Shown: positions 1 through 11,462, counted from the first letter of the stretch. The stretch is DNA of 64,000 bases from Vreelandella subglaciescola (GCF_900142895.1 NZ_LT670847.1:1550001-1614000), one strand, 5' to 3'. Notes: generated from the letters alone by a model not told the origin. Made by a program: numbers and translations.

Positions 1-16
1 ACAGCGAGAGCACGCC

Positions 17-808
17 ATGAAAACCGTCACCCTGAACACTCTGCGCGCGTTCAAACGCAGCGGGGAAACGTTCAGCTGCCTGACCGCTTACGACGCTTCT
101 TTTGCCCAGGTCGCAAGCCAGGCCGGTATAGAAGTGCTGCTGGTCGGCGACTCGCTGGGGATGGTGCTGCAAGGGCATTCCAGCACGCTGCCGGTAACGC
201 TTGACGATATGTGCTATCACACCCGCGCCGCCGCTGCGGGCAAAGGTACGAGCCTGCTGATGGCCGACCTGCCTTTCATGAGCAACGCCACCGTCGAGCG
301 CACGCTCAACGACGCCGCCGCGCTGATGCGTGCTGGAGCCGAGATGATCAAGGTAGAAGGCGAAGCGTGGATGGCCGACGGCGTGCGCGAGCTGACGCGC
401 CGCGGCGTGCCGGTGTGCGCGCATCTGGGGTTGACCCCACAAACCGTCTATCAGCTGGGCGGCTATAAGGTACAGGGGCGCGACGCGGCACACGCCGAGC
501 AGATCATTGCCGATGCCCAAGCGCTGGTTGAAGCCGGCGCTTCAATTATTTTGCTTGAATGCGTGCCGGCAAGCCTTGGCCGCGCGGTCACCGAAGCGCT
601 GGACGTACCGGTGATCGGCATTGGCGCAGGGCCGAATACTAACGGCCAGATACTGGTGATGCACGACGTGCTGGGCGTTAGCCCGGGGCGCGCACCGCGC
701 TTTGTCAAAAACTACATGGCCGAGACGGCAAGCGTGCAGGACGCCTTTGCGCGCTACCACAGCGACGTCAAGCAGCGCGCCTTTCCGGCGTCCGAGCATT
801 GTTTTTAA
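17..808 (+). CDS. panB: 3-methyl-2-oxobutanoate hydroxymethyltransferase
   Basis: PanB transfers a hydroxymethyl group from methylene-tetrahydrofolate to 2-oxoisovalerate to give ketopantoate, the first committed step to pantothenate and CoA in the cytoplasm. The 263-residue length is normal. The Mg-binding and catalytic residues of the family are in place: D45 in LLVGDSLGMV, D84 in MADLPF, E114 in IKVEGE and E181 in LLECVP. The ATG lies after a purine-rich GCGAGAG stretch. It is followed after 33 bases by panC, so the two are likely co-transcribed. Identification is secure. Confidence 0.97.
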   Translation: MKTVTLNTLRAFKRSGETFSCLTAYDASFAQVASQAGIEVLLVGDSLGMVLQGHSSTLPVTLDDMCYHTRAAAAGKGTSLLMADLPFMSNATVERTLNDAAALMRAGAEMIKVEGEAWMADGVRELTRRGVPVCAHLGLTPQTVYQLGGYKVQGRDAAHAEQIIADAQALVEAGASIILLECVPASLGRAVTEALDVPVIGIGAGPNTNGQILVMHDVLGVSPGRAPRFVKNYMAETASVQDAFARYHSDVKQRAFPASEHCF

Positions 809-841
809 AACACGGAACACGGGTTTAGTGGTAAACACAAT

Positions 842-1693
842 ATGCATACCCTGAAAGCCATCCAGGCACTGCGCGACACCCTCGCCGAGCCCCGCCAGCG
901 CGGGCAGCGCATTGCGCTGGTACCGACCATGGGCAATTTACATGCCGGGCATCTGGCGCTGGTAGCCCACGCGCGCAAGCGTGCCGACGTGGTCGTCGCC
1001 AGCCTGTTCGTCAATCCGCTGCAGTTCAGCCCCGATGAAGACCTCGACGCCTACCCGCGCACCTTTGCCGCCGATCAGGCCGCACTGGAAAACGCCGGCT
1101 GCGACGTGCTGTTTGCGCCCCAGGCTCACACGCTTTATCCCAATGGTCTGGGCACGTCCACCCAGGTTCACGTGCCGGACGTCAGCGAAGGGCTGTGCGG
1201 CGGTTCGCGCCCCGGCCACTTCGACGGCGTCGCCACGGTGGTCAGCATGCTGTTTCATCTGGTGGCGCCGCAGTTGGCCTGCTTTGGCGAAAAGGACTAC
1301 CAGCAGCTGGCGGTGATTCGCAAAATGGTGGCCGACCTGCACCTGCCCATCGAGATTGACGGCGTGCCCATTGTGCGCGCCGACGACGGGCTGGCGCTGT
1401 CATCGCGCAACGGCTATTTAAGCGCTGAAGCGCGCACCACCGCGCCGGCGCTGTACCGCACGCTGCGTGCCATGCGCGAACAGCTCGCGCGCGGTGATAA
1501 CCACGCGGCCGTGCTCGAACAGGGGCACCAGGCGCTGCAAGGCGCGGGCTTTACGCCGGACTATCTGGCCCTGCGTGATACCCGGCTCGATCCGGTCACG
1601 GCGCACACCCGCGAGGCTGTGCTGCTGGCTGCGGCCTATCTGGGTTCTACTCGCCTGATTGACAACCTGACGCTCGACCTTCCAGCCTCTTAA
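842..1693 (+). CDS. panC: pantothenate synthetase (pantoate-beta-alanine ligase)
   Basis: PanC condenses pantoate with beta-alanine using ATP through a pantoyl-adenylate. The 283-residue protein carries the nucleotidyltransferase signature [10 protein letters not shown] (about residues 28-37), the substrate loop [22 protein letters not shown] and the KMSKS-equivalent [10 protein letters not shown]. It follows panB closely and precedes panD, giving all three dedicated pantothenate genes in order. No strong Shine-Dalgarno sequence precedes the ATG, which may mean translational dependence on panB. The last approximately 20 bases are followed by a small hairpin before panD. Confidence 0.97.
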   Translation: MHTLKAIQALRDTLAEPRQRGQRIALVPTMGNLHAGHLALVAHARKRADVVVASLFVNPLQFSPDEDLDAYPRTFAADQAALENAGCDVLFAPQAHTLYPNGLGTSTQVHVPDVSEGLCGGSRPGHFDGVATVVSMLFHLVAPQLACFGEKDYQQLAVIRKMVADLHLPIEIDGVPIVRADDGLALSSRNGYLSAEARTTAPALYRTLRAMREQLARGDNHAAVLEQGHQALQGAGFTPDYLALRDTRLDPVTAHTREAVLLAAAYLGSTRLIDNLTLDLPAS

Positions 1694-1698
1694 GGCAC

Positions 1699-1727
1699 GG
1701 GCAGACGGCTTTGCCGCTAGCCCCTAC
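1699..1727. repeat. solitary REP-like hairpin between panC and panD
   Basis: An imperfect palindrome (arms around GGC-TTT-GCC, flanked by GGGC and GCCC) ends in CTAC on the plus strand, so the minus strand starts GTAG followed by a stem-loop. That is the layout of pseudomonad-type REP elements, and it resembles the units of the array at 37915..38280. It could equally be a processing or weak termination hairpin in the panC-panD spacer. Two mismatched positions in the stem keep confidence low. Confidence 0.35.
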
Positions 1728-1763
1728 GCTTCTCACGCTTCTCACGCTTCAAAGGATTTTTTC

Positions 1764-2144
1764 ATGCATACCGTCATGCTCAAAGCCAAACTCCACATGG
1801 CTCGCGTTACCCACGCCGTGCTCCACTATGAAGGCTCCTGCGCCATCGACGGCGAGCTGCTGGACATGGCCGGCATTCGCGAAAACGAACAGATTCAGAT
1901 CTACAACGTGGCCAACGGCGCGCGCTTTACCACCTACGCCATTCGCGGCGAGGAAGGCTCAAAGATCATTTCCATCAACGGCGCCGCCGCGCATCACGGC
2001 AGCCCCGGCCACCGCATCATCATTTGCAGCTACGCGCATTACGCTGAAAGCGAGCTGGACGCGCACCAGCCGTCGCTGGTGTATCTCAAGGAAGGCAACG
2101 ACGTCAGCCACACCAGCAACGCCATTCCGGTGCAGCTGGCTTAA
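1764..2144 (+). CDS. panD: aspartate 1-decarboxylase proenzyme
   Basis: PanD decarboxylates aspartate to beta-alanine, the second substrate of PanC. It is made as an inactive proenzyme that cleaves itself between G24 and S25 (YEGSCAID, residues 22-29), turning S25 into the pyruvoyl cofactor. The 126-residue length, the internal [18 protein letters not shown] and the C-terminal region fit the family. AAAGGA upstream supports the ATG used. It lies 70 bases after panC, separated by short CTTCTCACG tandem copies and a REP-like hairpin. Confidence 0.96.
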   Translation: MHTVMLKAKLHMARVTHAVLHYEGSCAIDGELLDMAGIRENEQIQIYNVANGARFTTYAIRGEEGSKIISINGAAAHHGSPGHRIIICSYAHYAESELDAHQPSLVYLKEGNDVSHTSNAIPVQLA

Positions 2145-2197
2145 GCGCTTTTAACGGGTCACGTGGGGCGTAGCAGAACTCAATTCGGGAGGTTTGC

Positions 2198-3376
2198 ATG
2201 CAAGATGTTGTGATAGTGGCTGCCAAGCGCAGCGCCATTGGCACCTTTGGCGGCTCACTGGCCGACGTGCCGGCCAGCGAGCTGGGCGCTCAGGTCATTC
2301 AGGACCTGATGCAATCCACCGGCGTGGACCCCGGCCAGATCGACGAAGTGCTGCTCGGCCAGGTGCTGACCGCGGGCACCGGGCAGAACCCCGCACGGCA
2401 GGCGGCGATTGGCGGCGGCCTGCCCCACGCCGTGCCGGCGATGACCATCAACAAGGTCTGCGGCTCGGGCCTAAAGGCGCTGCATCTGGCCACCCAGGCC
2501 ATTCGCTGCGGCGATGCCGAGATCGTGCTGGCCGGCGGCCAGGAGAACATGTCCGCCGCGCCGCACCTGCTGCCCCACTCACGCCACGGCCAGCGTATGG
2601 GCAACTGGACAGCGGTGGACTCGATGGTCCAGGACGGCCTGTGGGACGCCTTTAACGACTATCACATGGGCATTACCGCGGAAAATATCGCCGAGCAGTA
2701 CGCCATCAGCCGCGAAGCCATGGACGCCTTCGCCGCGGCGTCCCAGCACAAGGCCCATGAGGCGATCGAAAACGGCCGCTTTGACAGTCAGATCACGCCG
2801 ATTGCCGTGCCCGGGCGCAAAGGCCACGTCACGCAGTTTGAGTCCGATGAAGGCCCCCGCCAGCTGACCGCCGAGAAGCTCGCCGGCCTGCGTCCGGCCT
2901 TCAGGAAGGATGGACGCGTCACCGCCGGCAACGCCTCGGGCATTAACGACGGCGCGGCAGTGGTCATGCTGTGTTCGGCGGCCAAAGCCAGGGCGCTGGG
3001 GCTTGAGCCGCTGGCGCGTATTGCCGGCTACGCCAACGCCGGCGTTGACCCGGCGATCATGGGAATGGGCCCGGCGCCCGCGACGCGGCGTTGCCTGGCC
3101 AAGGCCGGCTGGAGCGTTGATGAGCTCGACCTGATCGAAGCCAACGAAGCGTTCGCCGCCCAGGCGATTGCGGTCAACCAGGAGCTCGGCTGGGACACCT
3201 CGCGCATCAACGTCAACGGCGGCGCCATTGCCCTTGGCCACCCGATTGGCGCGTCGGGCTGCCGCATACTCGTCACGCTGGTGCATGAAATGCTGGCCCG
3301 CGATGCCCACAAAGGCCTGGCCACGCTGTGCATCGGCGGCGGCCAGGGGGTGGCGCTGGCGATAGAACGGCCATAG
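2198..3376 (+). CDS. acetyl-CoA C-acetyltransferase (thiolase)
   Basis: A biosynthetic-type thiolase that reversibly condenses two acetyl-CoA into acetoacetyl-CoA. At 392 residues it has the nucleophile C88 in [11 protein letters not shown], the NEAFA motif, [14 protein letters not shown] with the catalytic His, and the C-terminal CIGGGQG with the second Cys. A very good ribosome site (GGGAGG, 7 bases before the ATG) is visible. In halomonads such enzymes feed polyhydroxybutyrate synthesis (phaA) or fatty acid use (atoB); no pha genes are nearby, so the symbol is left open. It converges on the MFS gene with only 8 bases between stops. Confidence 0.92.
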   Translation: MQDVVIVAAKRSAIGTFGGSLADVPASELGAQVIQDLMQSTGVDPGQIDEVLLGQVLTAGTGQNPARQAAIGGGLPHAVPAMTINKVCGSGLKALHLATQAIRCGDAEIVLAGGQENMSAAPHLLPHSRHGQRMGNWTAVDSMVQDGLWDAFNDYHMGITAENIAEQYAISREAMDAFAAASQHKAHEAIENGRFDSQITPIAVPGRKGHVTQFESDEGPRQLTAEKLAGLRPAFRKDGRVTAGNASGINDGAAVVMLCSAAKARALGLEPLARIAGYANAGVDPAIMGMGPAPATRRCLAKAGWSVDELDLIEANEAFAAQAIAVNQELGWDTSRINVNGGAIALGHPIGASGCRILVTLVHEMLARDAHKGLATLCIGGGQGVALAIERP

Positions 3377-3384
3377 AACACACC

Positions 3385-4572
3385 TTAGCGAGCGTGGGTG
3401 ACCAGCCGCGACGGCGTGCTCAACACCAGCAGTGCGCCGCCCAGAAACAGCGCTGAGGACGCCCACAGGGCGCCGGAAAGTCCGGCGCCATCCACCAGCC
3501 GGCCGCCCAGCATCGAGCCAATCCCAATCGACAGGTTGAATACGAACGCCATCAGCGCGGTGGCCGCCTCGGTATTGGGAGCGGTACGCAGTATCCACGT
3601 CTGAATGCTGACCGAAACGCTGCCGAACACCCCGCCCCACAGCATCAACAGCACCACGCCGCTGACCGGTGCCACGCCGAGCAGCGGAAAGCTGCCCACC
3701 ACCGCCAGCAGCACACACGGGATCACCAGCACCGCGGTGTACGGGTGGCGTCCGGCAAACAGGCCCGCCGCCACGTTACCGATAATGCCCGCCGCGCCGT
3801 AAAGCAACAGCAGGCTGCCGATGTGGCTGAGCGACACCCCGCTGATGTTTTGCAGCACCGGGCTGATAAAGGTATAGGCGGCAAAGTGGCCAACTACCAC
3901 CAGCCCGGTGGTGATGACGGCAACCCGCACGCCACGGTTGGTCAGTTGCTGGCCCAGTACGGCAAGGCGCACCGGCTCGCGCGGGGTCAGACGCGGCAGC
4001 CAGCGCCACAGCGCGGCAGCCGTCAGCAGGCTCAACCCGCCCAGCGCGACAAACGCTACCCGCCAGTGGCTGAACTCGCCCAGCAGCGTACCCAGCGGCA
4101 CCCCCAGTACCGAGGCCGCCGCCACGCCGCCAAAGATGATCGTCATGGCGCGGGGCACCTGCTCTGACGCCACCAGCCGTGGCGCAATGCCGCCGGCAAT
4201 CGCCCAGAAGCCGCCGATACTGACGCCCACCACCGCGCGGGCGGCCAGCAGCAGCCCAAAGCTTTCGGCAAAGGCCGACAGCACGCTGGCAGCCACCATC
4301 AGCAGCATTAACAGCGTCAGCATCACCCGCCGGTCGAGCCGGCCAACCGCCACGGGCAGCAGCGGCGCGGAAAACGCCGCCACCACGCCGGGAACGGTAA
4401 CCATCAGCCCGGCCATACCGGGCGTTACCTCAAGCGAACCCGCCACCTGGGACAGCAGCCCGATGGGCAGCTGCTCGGCGGTTACCAGCAAAAATATCCC
4501 GAACATGACGGCCACCACGGCCCACCAGGCATCGGGTGGCGTATCACTGCCGGTCGTTGGTTGTTGTTTCAT
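3385..4572 (-). CDS. MFS transporter, DHA1-type efflux permease
   Basis: An inner-membrane drug:H+ antiporter-like carrier of about 395 residues with roughly 12 hydrophobic segments. The DHA1-type motif after TM2 is partly kept (APLLPVAVGRLDRRVML), and the TM4-5 stretch ARAVVGVSIGGFWAIAGGIAP recalls sugar/nucleoside efflux permeases such as NepI or YdhP. The substrate cannot be read from sequence. The ATG at 4572 is chosen over a GTG one codon earlier. Upstream lies a short set of TTTCATTACGGG direct copies. Downstream it converges with the thiolase gene. Confidence 0.85.
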   Translation of the reverse strand: MKQQPTTGSDTPPDAWWAVVAVMFGIFLLVTAEQLPIGLLSQVAGSLEVTPGMAGLMVTVPGVVAAFSAPLLPVAVGRLDRRVMLTLLMLLMVAASVLSAFAESFGLLLAARAVVGVSIGGFWAIAGGIAPRLVASEQVPRAMTIIFGGVAAASVLGVPLGTLLGEFSHWRVAFVALGGLSLLTAAALWRWLPRLTPREPVRLAVLGQQLTNRGVRVAVITTGLVVVGHFAAYTFISPVLQNISGVSLSHIGSLLLLYGAAGIIGNVAAGLFAGRHPYTAVLVIPCVLLAVVGSFPLLGVAPVSGVVLLMLWGGVFGSVSVSIQTWILRTAPNTEAATALMAFVFNLSIGIGSMLGGRLVDGAGLSGALWASSALFLGGALLVLSTPSRLVTHAR

Positions 4573-4655
4573 CACGGCGCTTCCATTACGGGGCTTTCAT
4601 TACGGGACTTTCATCGCGCGTCTTTTTTCAGGCCCTCTACATTGTTCAGGCCAAA

Positions 4656-4689
4656 CAAAATGCCCCCGCCGCCAGGGGCGACGGGGGCA
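4656..4689 (-). terminator. rho-independent terminator of pnp
   Basis: On the minus strand a 13-bp stem (TGCCCCCG outer arm with five further pairs) closes a 3-base loop and is followed by TTTTGTTT. It starts about 20 bases after the pnp stop codon and would end the rpsO-pnp transcript. Confidence 0.9.
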
Positions 4690-4710
4690 GGGGCAACACG
4701 GCTTCAGCGG

Positions 4711-6885
4711 TTAGCTGGCGGTTTCAGCTTCGGCTTCGGCTGCGCTTTCTGCCTCGGCTTCAGCGGCGGCAAACGCGGCCTTGTCTTCTTCGGTGATTTC
4801 CTTGATCGACAGCTTGACTCGGTTACGGTTGTCAATATCGAGCACTTTCACCACCACCTCGTCGTCTTCATTGAGGTAATCGCGCACGTTTTCGACCCGC
4901 TCGGGGACGATTTGTGAAATATGCACCAGTCCGTCGGTCCCCGGCATGATGTTCACAAAAGCGCCAAAGTCGGCAATGCGTGCCACCTTGCCGCGATACA
5001 GCTTGCCTATTTCTGCCTCGGCGGTAATCTCGAGCACGGTGTCCACGGCCGCTTTGGCAGCTTTCTTGTCCTCGGCGTAAATGCGCACGGTGCCGTCGTC
5101 GTCCAGATCGATGGAGGCGCCGGTGTCGTCGCAGATCTTGCGGATCATTGAACCGCCCTTGCCGATCACGTCACGAATCTTGCCCGAGTCAATCTTGAGG
5201 GTAACCATGGACGGCGCGTTATCAGACACCTCGGTGCGGCCGGTACCAATCACCGCGTTCATCTGCTCGAGGATCTCAAGGCGCGCCTTGTGCGCCTGCT
5301 GCAGCGCCGTTTCCATGATTTCTTCGTTGATGCCCTCGATCTTGATATCCATCTGCAGGGCGGTCACACCGTCTGCGGAGCCGGCGACCTTGAAGTCCAT
5401 GTCGCCGAGGTGATCTTCATCACCCAGAATATCGGTAAGCACGGCGAAGCTATCGGCATCCTTGACCAGCCCCATGGCGATACCTGCCACCGGTGCCTTG
5501 AGCGGTACGCCGGCATCCATCAGCGCGAGCGACGAGCCGCATACCGAGGCCATGGAGCTTGAGCCGTTGGACTCGGTGATTTCCGAGACCACGCGAATGG
5601 TGTAGGGAAACGCCTCTGCCGACGGCAGCATGGCTTCAACGCCGCGGCGCGCCAGACGGCCGTGGCCGATTTCACGGCGTTTGGGGCCGCCCATGAAGCC
5701 CGCTTCGCCCACGCAGTATGGCGGGAAGTTGTAGTGCAGCATAAAGCGGTCTTTGCGATCGCCTTCCAGCGACTCGATCAGCTGGGAGTCGCGCAGGGTG
5801 CCAAGAGTGGCCACCGCAATCGCCTGGGTCTCGCCGCGGGTAAAGACCGCCGAGCCGTGGGTTTTGGGCAGCGCGCCGACGTCGATATCCAGCGGGCGCA
5901 CGGTCTGGTTGTCGCGCCCGTCGATGCGTGGCTCACCGCCGATGATCCGCGAACGTACGACGCGCTTTTCCAATGCCGCAAAAGCGATCTTGACGTCGGC
6001 CTCGGGGAAACGACTGCCAGCCGGCGCGCCGTCAATCTCGCCCAGCGCCTCCTGAGCCTGGCGCTTCAGCGCAGACAGCGCATCCTGACGCGCCATCTTG
6101 TCGGTAATGCGGTAGGCCTCACCGATTTTTGGCTCAAACGCTTCGGCAACGGCGGCGGCCAGCGTCGGGTTGGCGGCCACGGGTTGCCACTCCCAGCGCG
6201 GCTTGCCGGCCTCAGCTACCAGCTCGCTGATCGCGCTGATGGCCACCTGCATTTCCTGATGACCGTAAAGCACCGCGCCGAGCATCTCGTCTTCCAGCAG
6301 CTCCCGGGCTTCGGACTCAACCATCAGCACGGCGTTTTGGGTGCCGGCGACGACCATGTTCAGCTCGGAGGTGGCGAGTTCTTCAACGGTGGGGTTGAGG
6401 AAATAGCCCTGCTCTTCATTAAAGGCCACGCGCGCCGCGCCGATGGGACCGCTGAACGGCACGCCCGAGAGACTCAGCGCCGCCGAAGTGCCGAGCAGTG
6501 CGGCGATATCCGGGTCGTGGTTGCGGTCGGTGGACAGCACCGTACACACCACCTGAACTTCGTTCATGAAGCCCTTGGGAAACAGCGGACGAATGGGCCG
6601 GTCGATCAGCCGTGAGGTCAGAGTTTCTTTCTCGGTAGGACGCCCCTCACGCTTGAAAAAACCGCCGGGAATCTTGCCCACGGCGTAGGTCTTTTCCTGG
6701 TAGTGAACCGACAGCGGGAAAAACGGCTGGCCGGGTTTGGCGTCTTTTTTGGCGACTACGGTACACAGCACGACGGTGTCGTCCATGGTAACCATAACGG
6801 CGCCGGACGCCTGGCGGGCAATACGCCCGGTTTCGAGCGTGACGGTGCTACGACCGTACTGGAACGTCTTTTTAACCGGATTCAC
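4711..6885 (-). CDS. pnp: polyribonucleotide nucleotidyltransferase (PNPase)
   Basis: A 3'-5' phosphorolytic exoribonuclease and degradosome partner. The 724-residue product has two RNase PH-like domains (about 1-220 and 310-540; catalytic Asp residues in [15 protein letters not shown]), a KH domain ([17 protein letters not shown]) and an S1 domain ([18 protein letters not shown]), then an Ala/Glu-rich tail. The start is taken as GTG at 6885 (VNPVKKTF) because AAAGGAAG sits just upstream and family proteins start there; an upstream ATG would add nine unconserved residues. It follows rpsO, as in other gammaproteobacteria. Confidence 0.97.
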   Translation of the reverse strand: MNPVKKTFQYGRSTVTLETGRIARQASGAVMVTMDDTVVLCTVVAKKDAKPGQPFFPLSVHYQEKTYAVGKIPGGFFKREGRPTEKETLTSRLIDRPIRPLFPKGFMNEVQVVCTVLSTDRNHDPDIAALLGTSAALSLSGVPFSGPIGAARVAFNEEQGYFLNPTVEELATSELNMVVAGTQNAVLMVESEARELLEDEMLGAVLYGHQEMQVAISAISELVAEAGKPRWEWQPVAANPTLAAAVAEAFEPKIGEAYRITDKMARQDALSALKRQAQEALGEIDGAPAGSRFPEADVKIAFAALEKRVVRSRIIGGEPRIDGRDNQTVRPLDIDVGALPKTHGSAVFTRGETQAIAVATLGTLRDSQLIESLEGDRKDRFMLHYNFPPYCVGEAGFMGGPKRREIGHGRLARRGVEAMLPSAEAFPYTIRVVSEITESNGSSSMASVCGSSLALMDAGVPLKAPVAGIAMGLVKDADSFAVLTDILGDEDHLGDMDFKVAGSADGVTALQMDIKIEGINEEIMETALQQAHKARLEILEQMNAVIGTGRTEVSDNAPSMVTLKIDSGKIRDVIGKGGSMIRKICDDTGASIDLDDDGTVRIYAEDKKAAKAAVDTVLEITAEAEIGKLYRGKVARIADFGAFVNIMPGTDGLVHISQIVPERVENVRDYLNEDDEVVVKVLDIDNRNRVKLSIKEITEEDKAAFAAAEAEAESAAEAEAETAS

Positions 6886-7028
6886 GGCAACTTCCTTTCG
6901 CGTTGAGAGCAACTTGTCTATACGTTTTCGTCGTTTTATAACTCACGGCCATTCTAGGCGCTGCACCGCGCTGCGACCAGCCGTTACCCGGCATAGAGCG
7001 CATGGTCGACAAATTAAACGCCAGACAC

Positions 7029-7060
7029 ACAAAAACGGGCAGCCCGAAGGCCACCCGTTT
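7029..7060 (-). terminator. terminator downstream of rpsO
   Basis: On the minus strand AAACGGG pairs with CCCGTTT, extended by five inner pairs around a TTCG tetraloop and followed by a T-run. Located between rpsO and pnp, it should end or attenuate the operon transcript, matching the rpsO-pnp arrangement in E. coli. Confidence 0.9.
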
Positions 7061-7154
7061 GCGCTACGATTTTCGCTACTACGCCCACCACCCACAGGAA
7101 CTCAGGATAAAGCCCTCGAGGGTACCCGACGCAAAGTACCGGCAGGTACCCGGT

Positions 7155-7424
7155 TTAGCGACGCAGGCTCAGACGCTGGATGATCGTCTGGTAGCGGCCG
7201 TAATCCTTGCGCTTCAGGTAATCCAGCAGCTTGCGGCGCTGGTTTACCATGCGGATCAGACCACGACGCGAGTGGTGGTCCTGCTTGTTGGTCTTGAAGT
7301 GATCCTGCAGACCGTTGATGTTGGCGCTCAGCAGTGCTACCTGAACCTCGGGGGATCCAGTATCGCCATCACCACGTGCGTATTCGGTAACAATCTCGGC
7401 TTTCTGTTCAGCTGTTAGTGCCAT
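7155..7424 (-). CDS. rpsO: 30S ribosomal protein S15
   Basis: S15 binds the central domain of 16S rRNA early in small-subunit assembly. The 89-residue protein starts [12 protein letters not shown] and contains the conserved [13 protein letters not shown] and [22 protein letters not shown] segments. The start at 7424 follows GGAGAAAG; the longer upstream frame is not conserved. It sits between truB and pnp. Confidence 0.98.
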   Translation of the reverse strand: MALTAEQKAEIVTEYARGDGDTGSPEVQVALLSANINGLQDHFKTNKQDHHSRRGLIRMVNQRRKLLDYLKRKDYGRYQTIIQRLSLRR

Positions 7425-7528
7425 CTTTCTCTCCAGTAAGCAATATGCCTGAAAAATGAATGAGGATGAGACCACGCATACTTGCAGTCTCGGGTAACGT
7501 CCGCAGAGCGAGCCGGTAACGGATCGCC

Positions 7529-8500
7529 CTACGCGTCAGCGGCGCTACTTAACAGCCGCTTCGGCGCCACCGTGGTAACGCCGTCTGCCTTGCCCGCGAT
7601 GCGCCCCAGACCCACAAAGGCGGTATCGCGGTAAAGCCTGACCGTCGCCTCGTCGGCAAGCTCGCTTGCCGACAAAGCGTTGTCCAGGAAGGCCTTTTGG
7701 CCATGAATCAGCCGCTGATAAGCCTCATCATCCAGCGCCAGTGCCGGCAGGTGATCTACCAGCACGTCGGGCGCCATCAATTCGGCTTCTCTTGCGGTTT
7801 GATCTGCCAATGCTTCAAGGGCCTCAAGCGTCCATATGCCAGAGGCGTCGAACGGCCCGGTTTCAAGCCGCCTGAGCGCTGAAATATGGGCACCGCAACC
7901 AAGGGCGAGGCCGATATCTTCTGCCAACGTACGAATGTAGGTGCCCTTGCTGCAGCGAACCTCAAGTTCGAAGGCGCTGTTCTTCAAAACATCGTTGTCA
8001 ATAACGGCATCAAACGCCGTGAGGCGCGCATCATACACCGTTATGCGCCGAGCTGCACGCTCAACGTGCTGCCCCTCGCGCGCCAGTTCATAAAGCTTGC
8101 GCCCCTGATGCTTGAGCGCCGAGTACATTGGAGGGATCTGCTCGATCTCACCGTGAAAACGCGCTATCGCTTCTGTGACGGTGGCTTCGTCAAGGGCCGG
8201 CACCTCGCGACGCTCGATGACGGCGCCCTCGGCATCGCCGGTATCGGTCATCACGCCAAGCTCCACCCGAGTGCGGTAGACCTTGTCGGCCTCCAGCAGG
8301 TGGGCGGAGAACTTGGTCGCCTCGCCCAGACAAATCGGCAGCAGGCCGGTTGCCATCGGATCAAGGGTGCCGGTATGCCCCGCTTTTTGCGCCTGAAACA
8401 AGCGCCGTACGCGTTGCAGCGCGTGGTTGCTGGAAAGCCCCTGGGGCTTGTCCAGCAACAGCACGCCGTTCACCGGCAACCCGCGACGACGGCGCGCCAT
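7529..8500 (-). CDS. truB: tRNA pseudouridine(55) synthase
   Basis: Makes pseudouridine 55 in the T-loop of tRNAs. The 323-residue protein has the family motif [12 protein letters not shown] with catalytic D47, then [14 protein letters not shown] at the N-terminus, ending with a PUA-like C-terminal domain. Its ATG overlaps the rbfA stop by one base (TGATG), showing translational coupling. Confidence 0.97.
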   Translation of the reverse strand: MARRRRGLPVNGVLLLDKPQGLSSNHALQRVRRLFQAQKAGHTGTLDPMATGLLPICLGEATKFSAHLLEADKVYRTRVELGVMTDTGDAEGAVIERREVPALDEATVTEAIARFHGEIEQIPPMYSALKHQGRKLYELAREGQHVERAARRITVYDARLTAFDAVIDNDVLKNSAFELEVRCSKGTYIRTLAEDIGLALGCGAHISALRRLETGPFDASGIWTLEALEALADQTAREAELMAPDVLVDHLPALALDDEAYQRLIHGQKAFLDNALSASELADEATVRLYRDTAFVGLGRIAGKADGVTTVAPKRLLSSAADA

Positions 8501-8922
8501 CAGCTGCGCTCCTCGCCGTCGCCACCGCCGCTTTCGCCCTCGTTATCGCCGTCAGGATTACGTGCGCGGTCGCTTGCCACGGCGTCTTCAATCAGCGACG
8601 ACAGCACCTGACCGCGGACCACGCTTTCATCAAAGTGAAAGCGCAGCTCGGGCACGTGGCGCAGCTTCACCCGGCGGGCAATCTGGCTGCGCAGAAAACC
8701 GCCGGCGCGCTTGAGCACCTGCAGATTTTCCTTCACCCGTTCGGGCGCCTGCTCGCCCAGCAGCGTGACGTAGACATCCGCATAGCCAAGGTCACGGCTC
8801 ACGGTCACGCCGCTTACCGTTACCATGCCCAGACGCGGGTCCTTGACTTCCCGCTGGATCAGTACCGCCAGCTCTTTTTGCAGCTGATCGGCAACCCGGT
8901 CAGTACGCTTGAATTCCCGCAT
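8500..8922 (-). CDS. rbfA: 30S ribosome-binding factor A
   Basis: A KH-fold assembly factor that matures the 16S rRNA 5' end and is needed in the cold. The 140-residue protein starts MREFKRTDRVADQL and has the KDPRLGMVTVSGVTVSRDL and PELRFHFDES segments. The last 15 residues are Gly/Glu/Asp-rich and likely disordered. It lies 17 bases after infB and overlaps truB by one base. Confidence 0.97.
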   Translation of the reverse strand: MREFKRTDRVADQLQKELAVLIQREVKDPRLGMVTVSGVTVSRDLGYADVYVTLLGEQAPERVKENLQVLKRAGGFLRSQIARRVKLRHVPELRFHFDESVVRGQVLSSLIEDAVASDRARNPDGDNEGESGGGDGEERS

Positions 8923-8939
8923 GTTGACTCCTGGCGACC

Positions 8940-11462
8940 TTAAAGGGTGCGCTCGACCTTCACCTGGTCAAAGACTTCGATCTTGTCGCCGACCTGAACA
9001 TCGTCGTAGTTCTTCACGCCGATGCCGCACTCAGTGCCGTTACGGACTTCCTGAACGTCATCCTTGAAGCGACGCAGCGACTCAAGCTCACGTTCGTAAA
9101 TCACCACGTTGTCACGCAGCACGCGGATCTTCTTGTGACGGTGTACGGTACCTTCGACCACCATACAGCCGGCCACAGCGCCGATCTTCGGCGCACGGAA
9201 CACGTCGCGCACTTCGGCCACGCCGACGATTTCTTCTTTCCAATCCGGTGCAAGCATACCGCTCATGGCCTGCTTGACTTCGTCGATCAGCTGGTAAATA
9301 ACGCTGTAGTAGCGCAGGTCCAGCCCTTCGCGTTCGATAATCTCACGCGCGGCGACGTCGGCACGCACGTTAAAGCCGACCACAATCGCTTCACTGGCCA
9401 GCGCCAGGTTGGCATCGGTGCCGGTAATACCGCCGACGCCCGAGGACACGACCGCGACCTCCACTTCATCGGTGGAGAGCTCTTCCAGAGCGCCACGGAT
9501 GGCCTCCAGCGAGCCTTGCACGTCAGCCTTGAGAACCACGTTGACCTTGGCGGTCTCGTTTTTCTCCATCTGGCTGAACATGTTCTCAAGCTTGGATTTC
9601 TGCTGGCGGGCCAGGCGAACTTCACGGTATTTGCCCTGACGGAAGTTGGCCACTTCGCGGGCCTTCTTGTCGTCAGCCACGACCATGAAATCATCACCGG
9701 CATTCGGCGTGCCGCCAAGCCCCTGGATTTCCACGGGCATGGCCGGGCCAACTTCGTTGACCTGCTTGCCCAGCTCGTTGGTCAGGGCGCGCACGCGGCC
9801 GTAATGCAGACCGGCGAGAACGATGTCGCCTTTCTTCAGCGTGCCGTTTTGTACCAGCACGGTGGCCACCGGGCCGCGGCCCTTGTCCAGCCGCGACTCC
9901 ACGACCACGCCTTTACCCGGCGCTTCGGGAACCGCTGTCAGCTCGAGCACTTCGGACGCCAGCTGGATGGCTTCGATCAGCGCGTCGATGCCTTCGCCGT
10001 TTTTTGCCGAGACGTGGACGAACTGGGTGTCGCCGCCCCACTCTTCGGAGATGACGCCGTACTGGGAGAGTTCGTTCTTCACCCGGTCCGGATCCGCGCC
10101 GGGCTTATCGATCTTGTTGACCGCGACCACCATCGGTACTTCGGCGGCTTTGGAGTGCTCAATCGCCTCGATGGTCTGCGGCATCACGCCGTCATCGGCA
10201 GCCACCACCAGGATAACCACGTCAGTGGCCTTGGCACCGCGAGCACGCATGGCGGTAAACGCCGCGTGGCCGGGGGTATCCAGGAAGGTGGCACCGCCGT
10301 TATTACCTTCAACGTGATAGGCGCCGATGTGCTGAGTAATGCCGCCGGCTTCGCCGGTCGCCACTTTCGCCTTACGGATGTAGTCGAGCAGCGAGGTTTT
10401 ACCGTGGTCGACGTGACCCATGACGGTCACGACCGGCGCACGGGTGATTTCTTCGCCTTCGTAGGACACGCTGTCGAGAATTTCCATCTCCAGCGCGTCG
10501 TCCTTGACCAGCTTGGGCTTGTGACCCATTTCCTCGACCACAATCACCGCCGTTTCCTGGTCGATGGTCTGGTTGATGGTGACCGCCGCGCCCATGTTGA
10601 ACATGGACTTGATCACTTCGTTGGCCTTGATCGACATCTTGTCGGCCAGCTCAGCGACGCTGATCGACTCAGGGATAGAGACTTCGCGCACGATCGGCTG
10701 CGTCGGTTTCTGGAAACCGTGCTTGCCGCCGCCTTGGCTGCCACCGCGACGGCTACCGCCACGACGCTCGGCGCGCTTGGCCTTCTTGCCGCCGCGGCGA
10801 CGCTCTTCGCGATCGTTGCGCGAATCGCTCTCGTCGCGACGGCCTTTTTTCTTGGCCGCGGTCTTTTTCGGCGGCGCGCTGCGGCGATCGGTACGGCCTT
10901 CCTTGGGCGGTGCCGGCGGCATGTCGTCGCCTGAGGCGCTGCTGTTGTCAAAGTCGGGCACCGGCACCTGAAGCTCGGTGGGAATATCCGCGCCCTTGGC
11001 CTTTTCCGCGGCGAGCGTGCGCTCGGCTTCATCGGCGGCGCGCTGGGCGGCAGCGGCTTTCTGCTCTTCGGCGTCGCGCACTTTGCGTTCGGCTTCGGCG
11101 ACGGCCATGTCGCCTACCAGCTGGCGCGGACCGCTGTGCTTGGGCTCCGGCGCCTTGGGCTTGTCCTCTTCGGCACCCTTGACGTAGGTCTTTTTCTTGC
11201 GCACCTGAACGTCAATGGTTTTGCCGCGCTCGCCGGTCTTGATGCGGCTGCGGGTCCTGCGCGTCAGCGTGATGCGACCTTTATTGGCCTCATCGCCGCC
11301 GTGGCTTTTCTTCAGCGAGTTAAGCAGGGTTTGCTTGTCGTCTTCCGACACCGCATCGCTTTCCGCCGTATGCTTGAGACCGGCTTCGTTCATCTGTTCG
11401 AGTAGACGGGACGCATCGCGGCCCACCTTCGCTGCAAAATCTTTTACTGTCATGTCTGACAT
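8940..11462 (-). CDS. infB: translation initiation factor IF-2
   Basis: GTPase that brings fMet-tRNA to the 30S subunit and promotes subunit joining. The 840-residue protein has an N-terminal IF2-N helical domain ([21 protein letters not shown]), a charged, low-complexity Lys/Arg/Ala linker (about 90-260), a second IF2-N ([14 protein letters not shown]), then the G domain with [24 protein letters not shown] and NKID, followed by domains II-IV. GAGGAGGG precedes the ATG. It follows nusA by 28 bases. Confidence 0.98.
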   Translation of the reverse strand: MSDMTVKDFAAKVGRDASRLLEQMNEAGLKHTAESDAVSEDDKQTLLNSLKKSHGGDEANKGRITLTRRTRSRIKTGERGKTIDVQVRKKKTYVKGAEEDKPKAPEPKHSGPRQLVGDMAVAEAERKVRDAEEQKAAAAQRAADEAERTLAAEKAKGADIPTELQVPVPDFDNSSASGDDMPPAPPKEGRTDRRSAPPKKTAAKKKGRRDESDSRNDREERRRGGKKAKRAERRGGSRRGGSQGGGKHGFQKPTQPIVREVSIPESISVAELADKMSIKANEVIKSMFNMGAAVTINQTIDQETAVIVVEEMGHKPKLVKDDALEMEILDSVSYEGEEITRAPVVTVMGHVDHGKTSLLDYIRKAKVATGEAGGITQHIGAYHVEGNNGGATFLDTPGHAAFTAMRARGAKATDVVILVVAADDGVMPQTIEAIEHSKAAEVPMVVAVNKIDKPGADPDRVKNELSQYGVISEEWGGDTQFVHVSAKNGEGIDALIEAIQLASEVLELTAVPEAPGKGVVVESRLDKGRGPVATVLVQNGTLKKGDIVLAGLHYGRVRALTNELGKQVNEVGPAMPVEIQGLGGTPNAGDDFMVVADDKKAREVANFRQGKYREVRLARQQKSKLENMFSQMEKNETAKVNVVLKADVQGSLEAIRGALEELSTDEVEVAVVSSGVGGITGTDANLALASEAIVVGFNVRADVAAREIIEREGLDLRYYSVIYQLIDEVKQAMSGMLAPDWKEEIVGVAEVRDVFRAPKIGAVAGCMVVEGTVHRHKKIRVLRDNVVIYERELESLRRFKDDVQEVRNGTECGIGVKNYDDVQVGDKIEVFDQVKVERTL

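Noticed and set aside
9135..10934. Very long plus-strand frame opposite infB
   Set aside because: A shadow frame caused by high third-position GC in infB; no recognisable domain and no ribosome site.
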